64,000 nucleotides of DNA from Sporosarcina sp. FSL K6-1508 (lineage in GTDB: Bacteria; Bacillota; Bacilli; Bacillales_A; Planococcaceae): positions 620,001 to 684,000 of the forward strand of contig NZ_JBBOXF010000001.1 in assembly GCF_038007465.1 (NCBI RefSeq), given 5' to 3'. A model generated the notes under the pieces. The model did no database searches, was not told the DNA's origin, and saw nothing but the letters and a program-made list of their open reading frames with translations. Numbering within the stretch: the stretch's first letter is position 1; each line of letters starts with the position of its first letter. Position numbers and translations under genes: made by a program. Positions 17,829 to 25,964 of the stretch are shown one piece after another.

Positions 17829-18573
17829 CTTCGACGAACGAGCAAAAAATGAAATTCATAGACGGACCGACCAAGACACGATTGGTTTAAAAGACGAAAT
17901 ATGGAATAGTCTAGAAAAAGAATTATTCAGCGAAGAGCGAGCTAACAAAGGAGAAATAAAGACATTGAAAAAGAAAAATCGTGTAATTCCCATTATCATT
18001 ACAACTGCTGCCGCCATCGTCATTGCATTCAGTTTACAAACAGATACAGGAATGGCGTTCATTAAAGGTATTAAAGAGATGTTCGTCCCTGAAAAAGAAA
18101 TTAATCAAAGCATCGAAGGTCAAGACGAAGCAACAAACGTTCATTTGAATGAAGGGACTAACTCCGAGTACATCATTTATGTCGACGAAACACGCTACAA
18201 AATGATCAACGGCAAAGAAACAGACATGATTACGACGATTGATCCATTACCTGAAAAGTACCCAGAAGTAACAATGGAAATTAAACAATTGCCTAACGAA
18301 AAACCAGAAGACCTTGTTGGCAAAGTCGAAGCAGAATTGAAGAAAGATTTCCCCGAGTTGCGAACGGTTGAGACAGTGACGGAGCCCGTCGAAGGTTATT
18401 GGCTCCACGGCATAACAGGCAGCGAGTGGGACAGTAAAGTCGTCACCGCTTATGTCATCAGCAACGGTAATAAAGGAAGCTTTGTCATTACTGAAAACTA
18501 CTTCCTCGAAGCAGCGGAAGGTCACGGCGCCAGGTTCCACCATATGTTGGAGAGCTTTGAAATAATAGAGTAA
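17821..18573 (+). CDS. Membrane-bound anti-sigma factor
   Basis: 250 residues: a charged cytoplasmic N-terminus of about 55 residues, one transmembrane helix (IPIIITTAAAIVIAF, about 57-71) and an extracytoplasmic domain. It overlaps the ECF sigma gene by eight bases, the standard arrangement of sigma and cognate anti-sigma. The outside domain contains a beta-rich region resembling DUF4367-type sensor domains. It probably sequesters the sigma factor until an envelope signal releases it. Confidence 0.85.
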   Translation: MSNFDERAKNEIHRRTDQDTIGLKDEIWNSLEKELFSEERANKGEIKTLKKKNRVIPIIITTAAAIVIAFSLQTDTGMAFIKGIKEMFVPEKEINQSIEGQDEATNVHLNEGTNSEYIIYVDETRYKMINGKETDMITTIDPLPEKYPEVTMEIKQLPNEKPEDLVGKVEAELKKDFPELRTVETVTEPVEGYWLHGITGSEWDSKVVTAYVISNGNKGSFVITENYFLEAAEGHGARFHHMLESFEIIE

Positions 18574-18584
18574 CGACCTTAAGG

Positions 18585-18616
18585 AAGCGGATGGGTGATA
18601 AACCCTACCGCTTTTT
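18585..18616 (+). terminator. Terminator of the sigma/anti-sigma operon
   Basis: AAGCGG-A-TGGGT pairs with ACCCT-A-CCGCTT, followed by TTTTTATTTTT. Confidence 0.85.
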
Positions 18617-18749
18617 ATTTTTCCATTTTAAGGGATTATACTGATTCTATGCATAACTGCGAGAATGAAAGGGTATAGATTATGTATATAGCTTTTTCCG
18701 AGAGCGTTATTCTTGTTAGGATATCTGAAAAGTGAGGTGTTGAAAAAAG

Positions 18750-19109
18750 ATGGATGTATTCATAGTCGTAATAGACGTACTCGTAATCATATCGTATATC
18801 TTACTTATTGCTTTGATCTCCCCCTATATAATGCGATTTATCAAGAAGAGAAACCATGATATATTTTTTCAATTGTTGCCTGTTCTATCTATAATCTTTG
18901 TGAGTAGCATCGCCATTTGCATCGGTTATGGCGGTTTTCAAGAATCTCTTTTCTTCCGGTTAACAACCATCATTTCTTTTCTACTATTGCTAGTTTTGCT
19001 GTTCTTGACATTGATGATGAAAAATCTATGGAAAGAGAACTACGAAAAAATAGTAAACTGGTTATTCTCTTTTCGTAAAAAGGAAATACGCTTCCTAAAA
19101 GCCAGGTAA
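18750..19109 (+). CDS. Small membrane protein, three helices
   Basis: 119 residues with three hydrophobic segments (about 5-28, 40-60, 68-90) and a basic cytoplasmic tail (FRKKEIRFLKAR). The start has GTGAGGTG about 9 bases upstream and a clean terminator follows. Not recognised as a named family. Confidence 0.7.
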   Translation: MDVFIVVIDVLVIISYILLIALISPYIMRFIKKRNHDIFFQLLPVLSIIFVSSIAICIGYGGFQESLFFRLTTIISFLLLLVLLFLTLMMKNLWKENYEKIVNWLFSFRKKEIRFLKAR

Positions 19110-19138
19110 TAGCAATAATACAATCCCCTACATGTTCC

Positions 19139-19169
19139 GATACGGCTATTCATTAGCCGTATCTTTTTT
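19139..19169 (+). terminator. Terminator
   Basis: GATACGGCTA / TAGCCGTATC perfect stem (19139-19148, 19154-19163) followed by TTTTTT. Confidence 0.9.
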
Positions 19170-19200
19170 CTGTTTTTCAACTCCATCTCTTCACAACTGC

Positions 19201-19623
19201 CTACCTATCCAATCTCTTCTGTAAAAAATATTGATTAAACCCCTTTGGATGGTCCTCAAGTACACCGAACACTTCATAGCCATTTTTCCGATAAAATTCT
19301 GGCGCTTGAAAGCTGAATGTATCAAGGTGAATGAGCCTACACTCTTTAATCCTTGCAAAATTTTCAATTTTCTCCAATAAAATACTCCCATAACCTTCTT
19401 TCCTAACGCTTACATCAACCCACAGAAACTCAATATGCATATGACGCCAAAACATATTACCTGTAATGCCGCCCCTTATTTCTCCTTCGGCATCCTTTAA
19501 TACAAAGCTAATATTTTCGCTTGAAGTTTTAAGTTCATTCGGCAACCGTTCCATATTATGTTCTATAACTTTACTTCGAATAAAGTCACTATCGTCTTGA
19601 TTCCATTGTTCTACTATTTCCAT
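19201..19623 (-). CDS. GNAT-family N-acetyltransferase
   Basis: About 140 residues with GNAT motif [18 protein letters not shown] and a C-terminal [11 protein letters not shown] typical of the fold's last strands. The frame opens at 19659, but the AGGAGG that must serve as ribosome binding site lies at 19633-19638, immediately ahead of two nearby ATGs. I prefer the one at 19623 (nine bases from the site). Substrate unknown. Confidence 0.85.
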   Translation of the reverse strand: MEIVEQWNQDDSDFIRSKVIEHNMERLPNELKTSSENISFVLKDAEGEIRGGITGNMFWRHMHIEFLWVDVSVRKEGYGSILLEKIENFARIKECRLIHLDTFSFQAPEFYRKNGYEVFGVLEDHPKGFNQYFLQKRLDR

Positions 19624-19714
19624 ATTACTCATCCTCCTCGTACTGCTTCCTTTGTTCATACAGAAAATGTTCCCCGACTGGATTTCACCTTATGTTAAAC
19701 TTCTTTATTATATA

Positions 19715-19829
19715 TGTTGAATTAAAGAATCCCATTGAATTTGCTGTGGCGCTCTTTAATAAGAGAATTGTAATTCGGCGTGTGGATTGAAGGTCGCTTG
19801 GCGCTTTGGGGATGCCTCCCGCCATAAGC
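19715..19829. repeat. Repeat A, left half, interrupted by the 19830-21910 insertion
   Basis: From about 19715 the sequence matches the reverse complement of 50896-51010 (shared run TTAAAGAATCCCATTGAAT, then GCTGTGGCGCTC and GGCGCTTTGGGGATGCC). The match stops at 19829 and resumes at 21911, so this copy was split by an insertion. The unsplit copy at about 50.74-51.01 kb acts as an empty-site reference. Confidence 0.85.
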
Positions 19830-19874
19830 GAAGCCACTGAAAAAGTTCTTTTTTTAGTAAGAACTAGTTGATTG

Positions 19875-20080
19875 TAGTGGAGAGCGGCGACTCCAGCGGG
19901 AACAGCACGAGCTGAAGACCCCGCAGGAAGAGCCGTTACGAAGAACGGCTTTTGCGAGCAAAAGCGCTAGCGTTGGGAGCACGGGGCAAGAATGCCTTAA
20001 TTTCTGCAAAGAACACAGAAATACGGCAAATCGAACCCTTCGTAGTTCGATTGGCTGAAGCCGTGCCCGCGGAAACATAC
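19875..20080. repeat. GC-rich palindromic repeat C, copy 1
   Basis: Body of the MITE: GCGACTCCAGCGGGAA, then GACCCCGCAGGA, and GAAGCCGTGCCCGCGGAAA near its right end. The two halves can fold back (TCCAGCGGG/CCCGCGGA, GACCCCGC/GCGGGG-type pairing). The order matches copy 2 at 21668-21775 but with a different insert in the middle (19930-20050). Such blocks are common intergenic repeats in Bacillaceae. Confidence 0.7.
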
Positions 20081-20086
20081 TAACAT

Positions 20087-20122
20087 TAGTAGCACAAACC
20101 ATGGCCATGGTTTGTGCTACTA
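20087..20122. repeat. 36-bp perfect palindrome at the left IS110 junction
   Basis: Perfect dyad centred between 20104 and 20105, containing GTAGCACAAACC and its complement. Its right arm TTTGTGCTACT (20111-20121) recurs at 21594-21604 beyond the transposase gene. It therefore marks the IS110 junctions and is a likely target or end structure. Confidence 0.85.
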
Positions 20123-20311
20123 TTTTTTATGGTAGAAGTGAAGCGAAGTCGTGCGGACGCTGGAATCTTTGAATTCGTATAAGGAAACCGACTCACTTCA
20201 CATCCTTATTTGAATCAGTTTAGTATGTTGGATCTTCGAGATCGTGTATAAGAAAGTGGAATCGATAAGGCAATGTGAAGGCTTCTATGAAACATAAGAG
20301 GAGGATGTAGG
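20122..20311 (+). ncRNA. Candidate bridge RNA region of the IS110 element
   Basis: 190-base non-coding leader in the position where IS110-group elements encode their bridge RNA. Pairing seen: GTGAAG (20138-20143) with CTTCAC (20196-20201), and AGTCG (20147-20151) with CGACT (20189-20193). Together they form a two-part stem enclosing a 37-base loop; a second small hairpin GATCT-TCG-AGATC follows at about 20233-20245. Which loop segments read target and donor was not determined. Confidence 0.5.
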
Positions 20312-21532
20312 ATGAATAATGTAGTTGCTTTTGACGTGAGTATGGGAAAAAGTACAATGGTGGTGTACGATCACAATCAACATTGCCGATTCGAGGGCGA
20401 AATGGAACATACAGTCACTGGGTTCATGTGGCTAAAAGAGAAGTTGGACAATTTGAAAGAACAATCTGGCCGAACACCTGAGATCGTGTTTGAAGCTACC
20501 GGGGTCTACTCACAAGGACTGGAACGCTTTCTTAAGGAGGAATGTTATCCATACAAAAGGCTAAATCCCCTACAAGCGAAGCTGCAAATGGCCTCTATGC
20601 GCAGAAATAAGACAGACATTAGTGACGCACATGAGTTAGCCAAGTCCCATTTCAAGGTCGACCGTGAAGAAACGTATGTCCAGGAGGCCTACTTTGAACA
20701 AATGCGTGCGTTGGGGCGTTACTACGACGATGTAGAGAAAGAGATTCAGCAGTATTCGAATCGATTACACGCCTTTCTGCAGCTGAGTTTTCCAGCACTG
20801 GAAAAGGTGTTCTCCAAAAGGTCGGTCTTGTTTTTAAATGTGATTCAATTGTATCCCCATCCAGATTGTCTAAAAGGTCAGTCAAAGGAAGTAATTACGA
20901 AACACATCAAACAAGCCACTTATAAGCACCTCTCGATTCACAAAGCAGAAGAGAAAACGATGGAACTGCTCATTGCTGCAGAGGACACATATCCAGCTAT
21001 CAAACAGGACGATGTTCGGTGCCTGCACTTAAAAGAAGACGCGGCCCGTATAGTAGAGCTAAGACAAAAGAAGAATGAAATCATTAAGCAGATGGTGGCA
21101 CTCTCCAAAGAACGCATGGATTTCCAAGTACTTGTATCCTTTCCGGGCATCGGAGTACCTACAGCAGTCCGGCTTATCGCAGAATTGGGGGATATCCGTC
21201 GCTTCAAGAATCCGAAACAGGTAAATGCCTACGCAGGAATTGATATCCAACGGTATCAATCCGGGAAGCTGCAGTACCAGGATCGGATAAATAAGCGAGG
21301 GAACCGTAGGTTGAGAAAAATCCTATATTTCATGGTGATGTCCATGATTTCTTTGCGACAACGAACGAAGAATACCATTGTCGACTATTATGATCATTTA
21401 AAAAAGCAACCTCAGAGGAAACCTCATAAGGTTGCGGTCATAGCTTGTGTGAATAAGTTCTTGAAAGTCGCATTTCACCTTATTCAACACAGAGTCCTTT
21501 TTGATTACGAAGCAGCCCAAACCAGTTCGTAA
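20312..21532 (+). CDS. IS110-family transposase (DEDD recombinase)
   Basis: 406 residues, apparently intact. The N-terminal RuvC-like DEDD domain has its first Asp in VVAFDVSMGKS, Glu in VFEATGVY and the later acids in NKTDISDAHELA. The C-terminal transposase-20 domain shows FPGIGVPTAVRLIAELGD and YAGIDIQRYQSGK, which holds the expected catalytic serine, and ends with KRGNRRLRKIL. GAGGAGG precedes the ATG. The enzyme catalyses RNA-guided recombination in characterised IS110 relatives. An in-frame gene with all catalytic residues suggests recent activity. Confidence 0.95.
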   Translation: MNNVVAFDVSMGKSTMVVYDHNQHCRFEGEMEHTVTGFMWLKEKLDNLKEQSGRTPEIVFEATGVYSQGLERFLKEECYPYKRLNPLQAKLQMASMRRNKTDISDAHELAKSHFKVDREETYVQEAYFEQMRALGRYYDDVEKEIQQYSNRLHAFLQLSFPALEKVFSKRSVLFLNVIQLYPHPDCLKGQSKEVITKHIKQATYKHLSIHKAEEKTMELLIAAEDTYPAIKQDDVRCLHLKEDAARIVELRQKKNEIIKQMVALSKERMDFQVLVSFPGIGVPTAVRLIAELGDIRRFKNPKQVNAYAGIDIQRYQSGKLQYQDRINKRGNRRLRKILYFMVMSMISLRQRTKNTIVDYYDHLKKQPQRKPHKVAVIACVNKFLKVAFHLIQHRVLFDYEAAQTSS

Positions 21533-21667
21533 TAAGGATATCCAAACTATAGCACAGAAGACCTTTCGAAAAAATAGATAATCGTCAGGTTTATTTGTGC
21601 TACTTAAATTCTCTAGCGGAGACCCCACGTATTCCTATCCTTTCTTGATTTCTCTCTTGTTGCTTGT

Positions 21668-21775
21668 AGTGGAAGCGCTCGACTCCTGCGGGAATAGCAT
21701 GAGCCTTGAGACCCCGCAGGGAGCGAAGCGGACGAGGAGGCTCAAGCCATGCCCGCGGAAAGCGAGCGCTGGAAC
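21668..21775. repeat. GC-rich palindromic repeat C, copy 2
   Basis: TAGTGGAAGCGCTCGACTCC, GCGGGAATAGCATGAGCCTTG, GACCCCGCAGGGAGC and GGCTCAAGCCATGCCCGCGG follow one another (each quoted in part where long). The arms GAGCCTTGAG...CTCAAGCC and TGCGGG...CCCGCGG fold on each other. Same organisation as copy 1 at 19875-20080. Confidence 0.75.
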
Positions 21776-21910
21776 GAAAAGCAATTGCCTTGGGCTATTC
21801 TTTATTCCCCCACCAATTTTTTTAGAAATTACTTGACTAGAGGTAAGAAAGCGTCCGCTCGGAACGGAAATCAACGGGATTGAAGGAAATCATACTTTTT
21901 CAGTACCCTC

Positions 21911-22060
21911 CCATAAGCCTGGATTAGCGCTTCGCATCCAGTCTTACGGCTTCGGCGACCCCTTTGCCGCGCCTGCGCTAGGGTGTTCATTATCGAGAGA
22001 AATGTGATTTTGAGATGTATATTGCGAGATTATAAGGTGAGTTCTAGTTGACACTAATTA
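21911..22060. repeat. Repeat A, right half
   Basis: Resumes the repeat A sequence after the insertion (CCATAAGCCTGGATTAGCG, then GGCGACCCCTTTGCCGCGCC, TGTTCATTATCGAGAG). It matches the reverse complement of about 50755-50895 almost base for base. Confidence 0.85.
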
Positions 22061-22190
22061 TATTCAAGAAAGATGCACTCCAGGTTGCAGATTTCAGCAC
22101 AGATAACGAAATGCTCATACTCACATAGGCCCTCCGCAAAGCGTCGAAACGGTATTAGCAGGGCTTCTTATTCATTTCAAGTGTTGAGAG
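22060..22190. repeat. Reverse copy of the 146-bp core unit of the 49.7-50.6 kb array
   Basis: The run AAGAAAGATGCACTCCAGG, GCAGATTTCAGCACAGATAAC and GCAAAGCGTCGAAACGGTATTAGCAGG (quoted in parts) corresponds to the reverse complement of the unit ending near 50580. As at 50.6 kb, it adjoins repeat A, so the two modules travel together. Confidence 0.7.
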
Positions 22191-22249
22191 TTTTTCAGTG
22201 ACCTCCTAAAAGCCCTTGTAAAGTTCATATGCCGTATTCATTTGTTCAA

Positions 22250-22432
22250 CATATATCACGTCTGTTGATTAACCATTTATTTGCATAAAATACTGGTGAG
22301 TAGGGCGTGGAAAAATCCACTTCACTGGATCATTTCCGGTTCGCTTTCGGCGAAATAATCAAGACACATTTACCGAGAGGCATGTGTGGCTAGAAGTGAC
22401 TCCGTCACTTCTAGCCACACTTTTTTCGATAA
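22250..22432 (+). ncRNA. Structured unit 1 of an inverted pair; candidate small RNA with terminator-like hairpin
   Basis: It begins with TCTGTTGATTAACCA (22261-22275) and ends with a 17-base perfect stem (22384-22400 with 22404-22420, loop TCC) followed by six T. The stem is framed by TTACCGAGA and TCGATAATCC. A second unit on the opposite strand (22996-22813) has the same order and spacing but a stem of different sequence that still pairs perfectly. That is a covariation signature. No protein is encoded. Confidence 0.55.
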
Positions 22433-22532
22433 TCCTGTTGCAAATATTTGCCTGTCGCGTACCTACAATATTCAAGTGAAAAATGCAGTTATGTTTGAAG
22501 GAAACGAATAGATGACTTTCTTTAGAGATTGT

Positions 22533-22560
22533 AAGTGCCCGAAGATGCAATTTCGGGCAC
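22533..22560 (+). ncRNA. Inner hairpin of unit 1, loop GATGCAAT
   Basis: GTGCCCGAA (22535-22543) pairs with TTCGGGCAC (22552-22560) around loop GATGCAAT. The partner hairpin of unit 2 at 22687-22712 has the identical loop on the other strand with a different but fully paired stem. Confidence 0.6.
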
Positions 22561-22686
22561 ACTTGCACGTTGTACAATGCGTTCCTTCCTTAATTTTAGC
22601 AAAGATTATGCATGTAATCATGTTATACCTTATTGAAAGTGACACTTCTTTACTAGTAAAAAAAGAAAACCCTAAAGAAATTTTCA

Positions 22687-22716
22687 GCCGCCAAAATTGC
22701 ATCTTTGGCGGCTTTT
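22687..22716 (-). ncRNA. Inner hairpin of unit 2, same loop on the minus strand
   Basis: GCCGCCAAA (22687-22695) with TTTGGCGGC (22704-22712). The loop reads GATGCAAT on the minus strand. On the plus strand it is followed by TTTT, so it could also act as a terminator. Confidence 0.6.
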
Positions 22717-22812
22717 ATCCAGGTAGATGCCACTCTATTCTTTCGTCCCAAAAAGCTTTAGCACTTCGTGTACTTATGCATTTGGAGCGCGATGGATGAA
22801 GGATCACCATAG

Positions 22813-22996
22813 GATTACCGAAAAAAATATGTAGGGATGCGACAAGGTCGCATCCCTACACATCCAGACATCTCGGTAATCGTATAGAAGCCATTCAATA
22901 CAAAGCAATCCAAATCAACTATACACGTAGCGCCCAGCAGGTGATCATGTTATTCACTGGTTAATCTTGGTTAATCAACAGGTGTGAACATATATA
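22813..22996 (-). ncRNA. Structured unit 2 of the inverted pair
   Basis: Minus-strand counterpart of 22250-22432: CCTGTTGATTAACCA near 22980, then a 14-base perfect stem (22860-22847 with 22843-22830, loop CTT) followed by a T-run. The stem is framed by GATTACCGA and TCGGTAATC, which themselves pair. The hairpin-to-hairpin and motif-to-hairpin distances equal those of unit 1 within a few bases. Confidence 0.55.
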
Positions 22997-23009
22997 TAAG
23001 AATTTCTTT

Positions 23010-23060
23010 AAATCCGCTTTGGGGATGCCTACGCTCAGTTTATATACGGTATTTATCAAG
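23010..23060 (+). repeat. Short fragment of repeat A
   Basis: TTTAAATCCGCTTTGGGGATGCCTACGC corresponds to the GCGCTTTGGGGATGCCTCCCGC end of repeat A, then similarity stops (sequence quoted beyond 20 bases is avoided; core GCTTTGGGGATGCC at about 23020-23033). Confidence 0.55.
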
Positions 23061-23077
23061 CCAATATATATGAGTAT

Positions 23078-23803
23078 TTATTTACTGCATGCAAATATTA
23101 AAAATAAGGGGATTCTCATTCGTCTCGCATATTCCTCATCACTTTTAAAGTTCTCACGACGTGGACTACATTCGCTTAATTCTTCTATAGTAAATCCTGC
23201 ATTTTTCAATTCCTTAAAATAATCTTCTGTTGTACGATGATATTTGACGACTTCTTCGTCAATCCATGGCTCTACCCGTTTTCCAGTATGGAAATAGTCA
23301 TCCACTATCCAATCTGTCCGTGCCGATTTTGTTGCACTTTGCACTGAAGACGTTAAGATTGGATGTTGAACACTAAAAACAAATAGCCCATCTTCTGTTA
23401 AGGCGTTGTATATCTGTTTAAACACAGGTTCTACGTTTTCCAAATAATGCAGGGCCAATCGAGAAACGACCAAGTTATAGTGGTCCAGTGGAAAATCCCA
23501 GGCTTCCATCGATGAATGATGGATTTTACTAGTCGTGCGATCTAAGACACTTACTGCCTTTTGGACCATATTGAGCGAACCCTCCACTCCTTCATAAAAA
23601 ACACAGCCTTGTTTCAGTAGCTCTACCCCGAATTCAGCATCACCACAACCTAAATCTAATACTTTTTTTCCAGCAATATCACCCATCAGCTCCATTAAAA
23701 CAGGCTTTTCAATGCTGTTGTTCGGACTTTCTGCTCTATGTCTTCTTGTTATATAGTTATCAAAGAATTCATCATTATCATAAACCGCGGCACCTTTGTA
23801 TTC
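23078..23803 (-). pseudogene. SAM-dependent methyltransferase with damaged translation start
   Basis: A class I methyltransferase: SAM-binding motif VLDLGCGDAEFG, later LVVSRLALHYLENV, length normal only if counted from about 23803. The first in-frame ATG (23695) would remove 36 residues that clearly belong to the family (AVYDNDEFFDNYITRRHR). Upstream, GGGAGGA is followed at a proper distance by TTG (23807-23805), but one extra G puts it out of frame with the rest. Either a single-base insertion broke the start codon context, or a shortened protein is made from 23695. The body is otherwise open and intact. Substrate unknown. Confidence 0.7.
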
Positions 23804-24015
23804 CCAAAAAAGTCCTCCCTTACAAGTAGTTCAAATATTGTCTCCTATTCTTCTACTTTTATCATTATACTAGTAAGTTCCTCTCCAAACACACCTTCAA
23901 TTTCGATTGATGCTAGCTAATTTATTAGGTTTTATTGAAAATGTGAGAGAAATTCTTTTTCAATACGTTGTATAAGGTGTAAAAACTTTTACACAAAAGT
24001 AAGGAGAATCGTTAT

Positions 24016-24582
24016 ATGAAGTCTAATGAGACAAATTTTATTAAACGATTAAAGCGACAGGAAGAAGACGCGTTAGAATTTGTCGTCGACACCTATTTAC
24101 CATTAATTAAGGGGATAACGTATAAAGTTCTCATTCCCTTGAAAGACAACGGTGTTATAGATGAATGTATTAATGATATTTTTCTATCAATCTGGAACAA
24201 CTCGAAAAAGTTCAAGGGAGAATCAACTGATTTCAGAAAATGGATTTGTGCTATCGCCAAGTTTAAAGCAATCGATTATTACAGAAAAGCTAGTAAGGAG
24301 ATGGAGTTCTCGTCAGATTACATGGATTTGAATGCGGACCTTTCTGCTGAAGATGAGCTGATTTTGCTAGAAAATCGATCCGAATTGGTCAAATTGATAA
24401 ATCAACTTGGATCTGTGGAACGAGAAATTTTCATCATGAAGTTCTTTCTTGGTCTCAAAACGGAGGAGATATCTAAAAAACTCGGTCTGACTGTAGCTTC
24501 CATTGATAATCGAGTTTACAGAGGGAAAAAGAAGCTAAATGAAAAGGTGACGAGCCTTGAGTTGGGAGAGAGTAGAGCATGA
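24016..24582 (+). CDS. Sigma-70 family (ECF-like) sigma factor
   Basis: 188 residues with region 2 (DECINDIFLSIWNNSKKF) and region 4 helix-turn-helix (LKTEEISKKLGLTVASIDNR). AAGGAG upstream of the ATG. ATGA overlap with the next gene. Unlike the 17.3-kb system, this one is coupled to a DUF4179 protein, a known sigma/anti-sigma pairing in Bacillota. Signal unknown. Confidence 0.9.
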   Translation: MKSNETNFIKRLKRQEEDALEFVVDTYLPLIKGITYKVLIPLKDNGVIDECINDIFLSIWNNSKKFKGESTDFRKWICAIAKFKAIDYYRKASKEMEFSSDYMDLNADLSAEDELILLENRSELVKLINQLGSVEREIFIMKFFLGLKTEEISKKLGLTVASIDNRVYRGKKKLNEKVTSLELGESRA

Positions 24583-25688
24583 AGGATATCTATGAATTAT
24601 TGAATGACGCACCTATAGACGACGATGAATTCGCAGAAATGGAAGTCACTGGATTTGAAAAAGCTAAAGTGAAAAGCGCTCTCAAAAAATCCATAACCAC
24701 AAAAAAGAAAAGAAAAGGTTGGAAAGTAAAGATTGCGGCGGCTGCAATGATTGTAGGTCTATCGGTTACAACATTTGGATTAACCTTTCCTGCTTATGCT
24801 AGCAATATTCCTATCATAGGGGATATCTTCAGATTCATGGATAATGGAAAAACAGGTCTTTATGATAATTACAAGGACTATTCCACTGAAATGAATATGA
24901 CACAGGAAAGCAATGGCATCAAAGTGACCATTAATGATGCAATTTTTGACGGAAAAACTGTTGCCATCACCTATTCAATCGAAAGTGAGAAGGATTTAGG
25001 AGATGATATCACAACATTTGGCTCACCTGATATTAAAGGATCCACAGGAATGGCAGGAAGTTCTAAAATTTCTAAAGTGGATGATTATCATTATGTGGGA
25101 TTATATAGAGCCACACCTATTGACTTAGCTTCAATAGGAAAAGATTCAGTCGATATAAAATGGAGTTTGGATGGTTTCATCCAACACGGCACTGTGGAAA
25201 AGGTAGAAGGAAATTGGAAATTTGCATTCTCACTAAAAGCGACGGAAAGCCAAGTACAATTAAGTAACCAGAGCATTGAAAAAAGTGGAGTTAAAATAAA
25301 TATCGAAAAGATATCCTATTCGCCAATGTCCTTTATCGTTTCTTACGACCAAGAGGTTGCCAAACAGGTCAGTGATAAATGGCATGATGTCTATGTTGAA
25401 CTAGAAGTAAAAGATGACTTAGGGAATGTATACTCCGGCGAAGGGAATGGAGGATTGGGAAAGAACATCTATAATATGAGCTTGAGTGAGACATTCAAAA
25501 AGCTAAAACCGAGTGCAACGAAACTTATTATAACTCCCCATGTCACTTTCAGAAGTCACGATTCTACTAATTCTGGCGGAGTCGAGTTTACAAAAGACGG
25601 ACCGAAAGAAATTCCCATACCTACAAAATCCGGGATAGGGAAAGAGGAATTTATATTGGAAGACATCATTATTGAATTAGAAAAATAG
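24579..25688 (+). CDS. DUF4179 domain protein, probable membrane anti-sigma factor
   Basis: 369 residues. A short cytoplasmic N-terminus with a lysine-rich patch, one transmembrane helix (about 50-70, IAAAAMIVGLSVTTFGLTF), then the DUF4179 region beginning with ASNIPIIGDIFRFM and a large extracytoplasmic beta domain. It overlaps the sigma gene by four bases, which supports a direct regulatory pair. A terminator follows. Confidence 0.88.
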   Translation: MKDIYELLNDAPIDDDEFAEMEVTGFEKAKVKSALKKSITTKKKRKGWKVKIAAAAMIVGLSVTTFGLTFPAYASNIPIIGDIFRFMDNGKTGLYDNYKDYSTEMNMTQESNGIKVTINDAIFDGKTVAITYSIESEKDLGDDITTFGSPDIKGSTGMAGSSKISKVDDYHYVGLYRATPIDLASIGKDSVDIKWSLDGFIQHGTVEKVEGNWKFAFSLKATESQVQLSNQSIEKSGVKINIEKISYSPMSFIVSYDQEVAKQVSDKWHDVYVELEVKDDLGNVYSGEGNGGLGKNIYNMSLSETFKKLKPSATKLIITPHVTFRSHDSTNSGGVEFTKDGPKEIPIPTKSGIGKEEFILEDIIIELEK

Positions 25689-25723
25689 TCTGATGAAATC
25701 TATGTTAAGGCATAATTAATCAC

Positions 25724-25760
25724 AAGGAGCTACAAACCGCTATGGTTTCAGCTCCTTTTT
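25724..25760 (+). terminator. Terminator of the second sigma operon
   Basis: AAGGAGCT (25724-25731) pairs with AGCTCCTT (25750-25757); inner AACC/GGTT; T-run after. Confidence 0.85.
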
Positions 25761-25964
25761 TCATTGGTATAGTATCGACTTATCTACTAAAGGCAATATT
25801 AAATTCAATACGCCGACATTATTGAGTTAACCCTAAATAATAGTACCTTGCATTCCTAATTGAATTATTCAACTCAAAGGCTGTTTGAAAAGCAATATAG
25901 AATGTAATCTCCCCTAGAGCAATAATATCAGTAATAATTACTTTGGTAGTGTAAAGGCTATTTT

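Larger units (their letters stand above)
20120..21604 (+). mobile_element. IS110-family insertion sequence
   Basis: Boundaries inferred from the 11-base direct repeat TTTGTGCTACT, which ends at 20121 on the left and 21604 on the right; a CT core dinucleotide fits the IS110 mode of recombination. The length, about 1.48 kb, is usual for the family. It contains one transposase gene with 190 bases of structured leader and only 72 bases of trailer. It has no classical terminal inverted repeats, as expected for IS110. Exact ends remain an inference. Confidence 0.7.
19830..21910. mobile_element. MITE-like element with 8-bp target duplication, invaded by IS110
   Basis: The left end GAAGCCACTGAAAAAGT and the inverted right end (GAGGGTACTGAAAAAGT on the minus strand) form 17-base terminal inverted repeats with four mismatches near the tip. 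CCATAAGC flanks both ends (19822-19829 and 21911-21918), an 8-bp target duplication. A 115-bp relative with the same ends and its own 8-bp duplication lies at 60336-60450. The interior holds a GC-rich palindromic body, an IS110 element and a second GC-rich block. No transposase belonging to these ends is present, so it is non-autonomous. Confidence 0.85.

Noticed and set aside
21635..21874. Frames on both strands across the GC-rich repeat C
   Set aside because: They follow the palindromic repeat and have no start signals.
22359..22799. Several 72-95 codon frames on both strands around 22.4-22.8 kb
   Set aside because: They cross the covarying hairpins, change with the stems and have no start signals; the region is structural, not coding.
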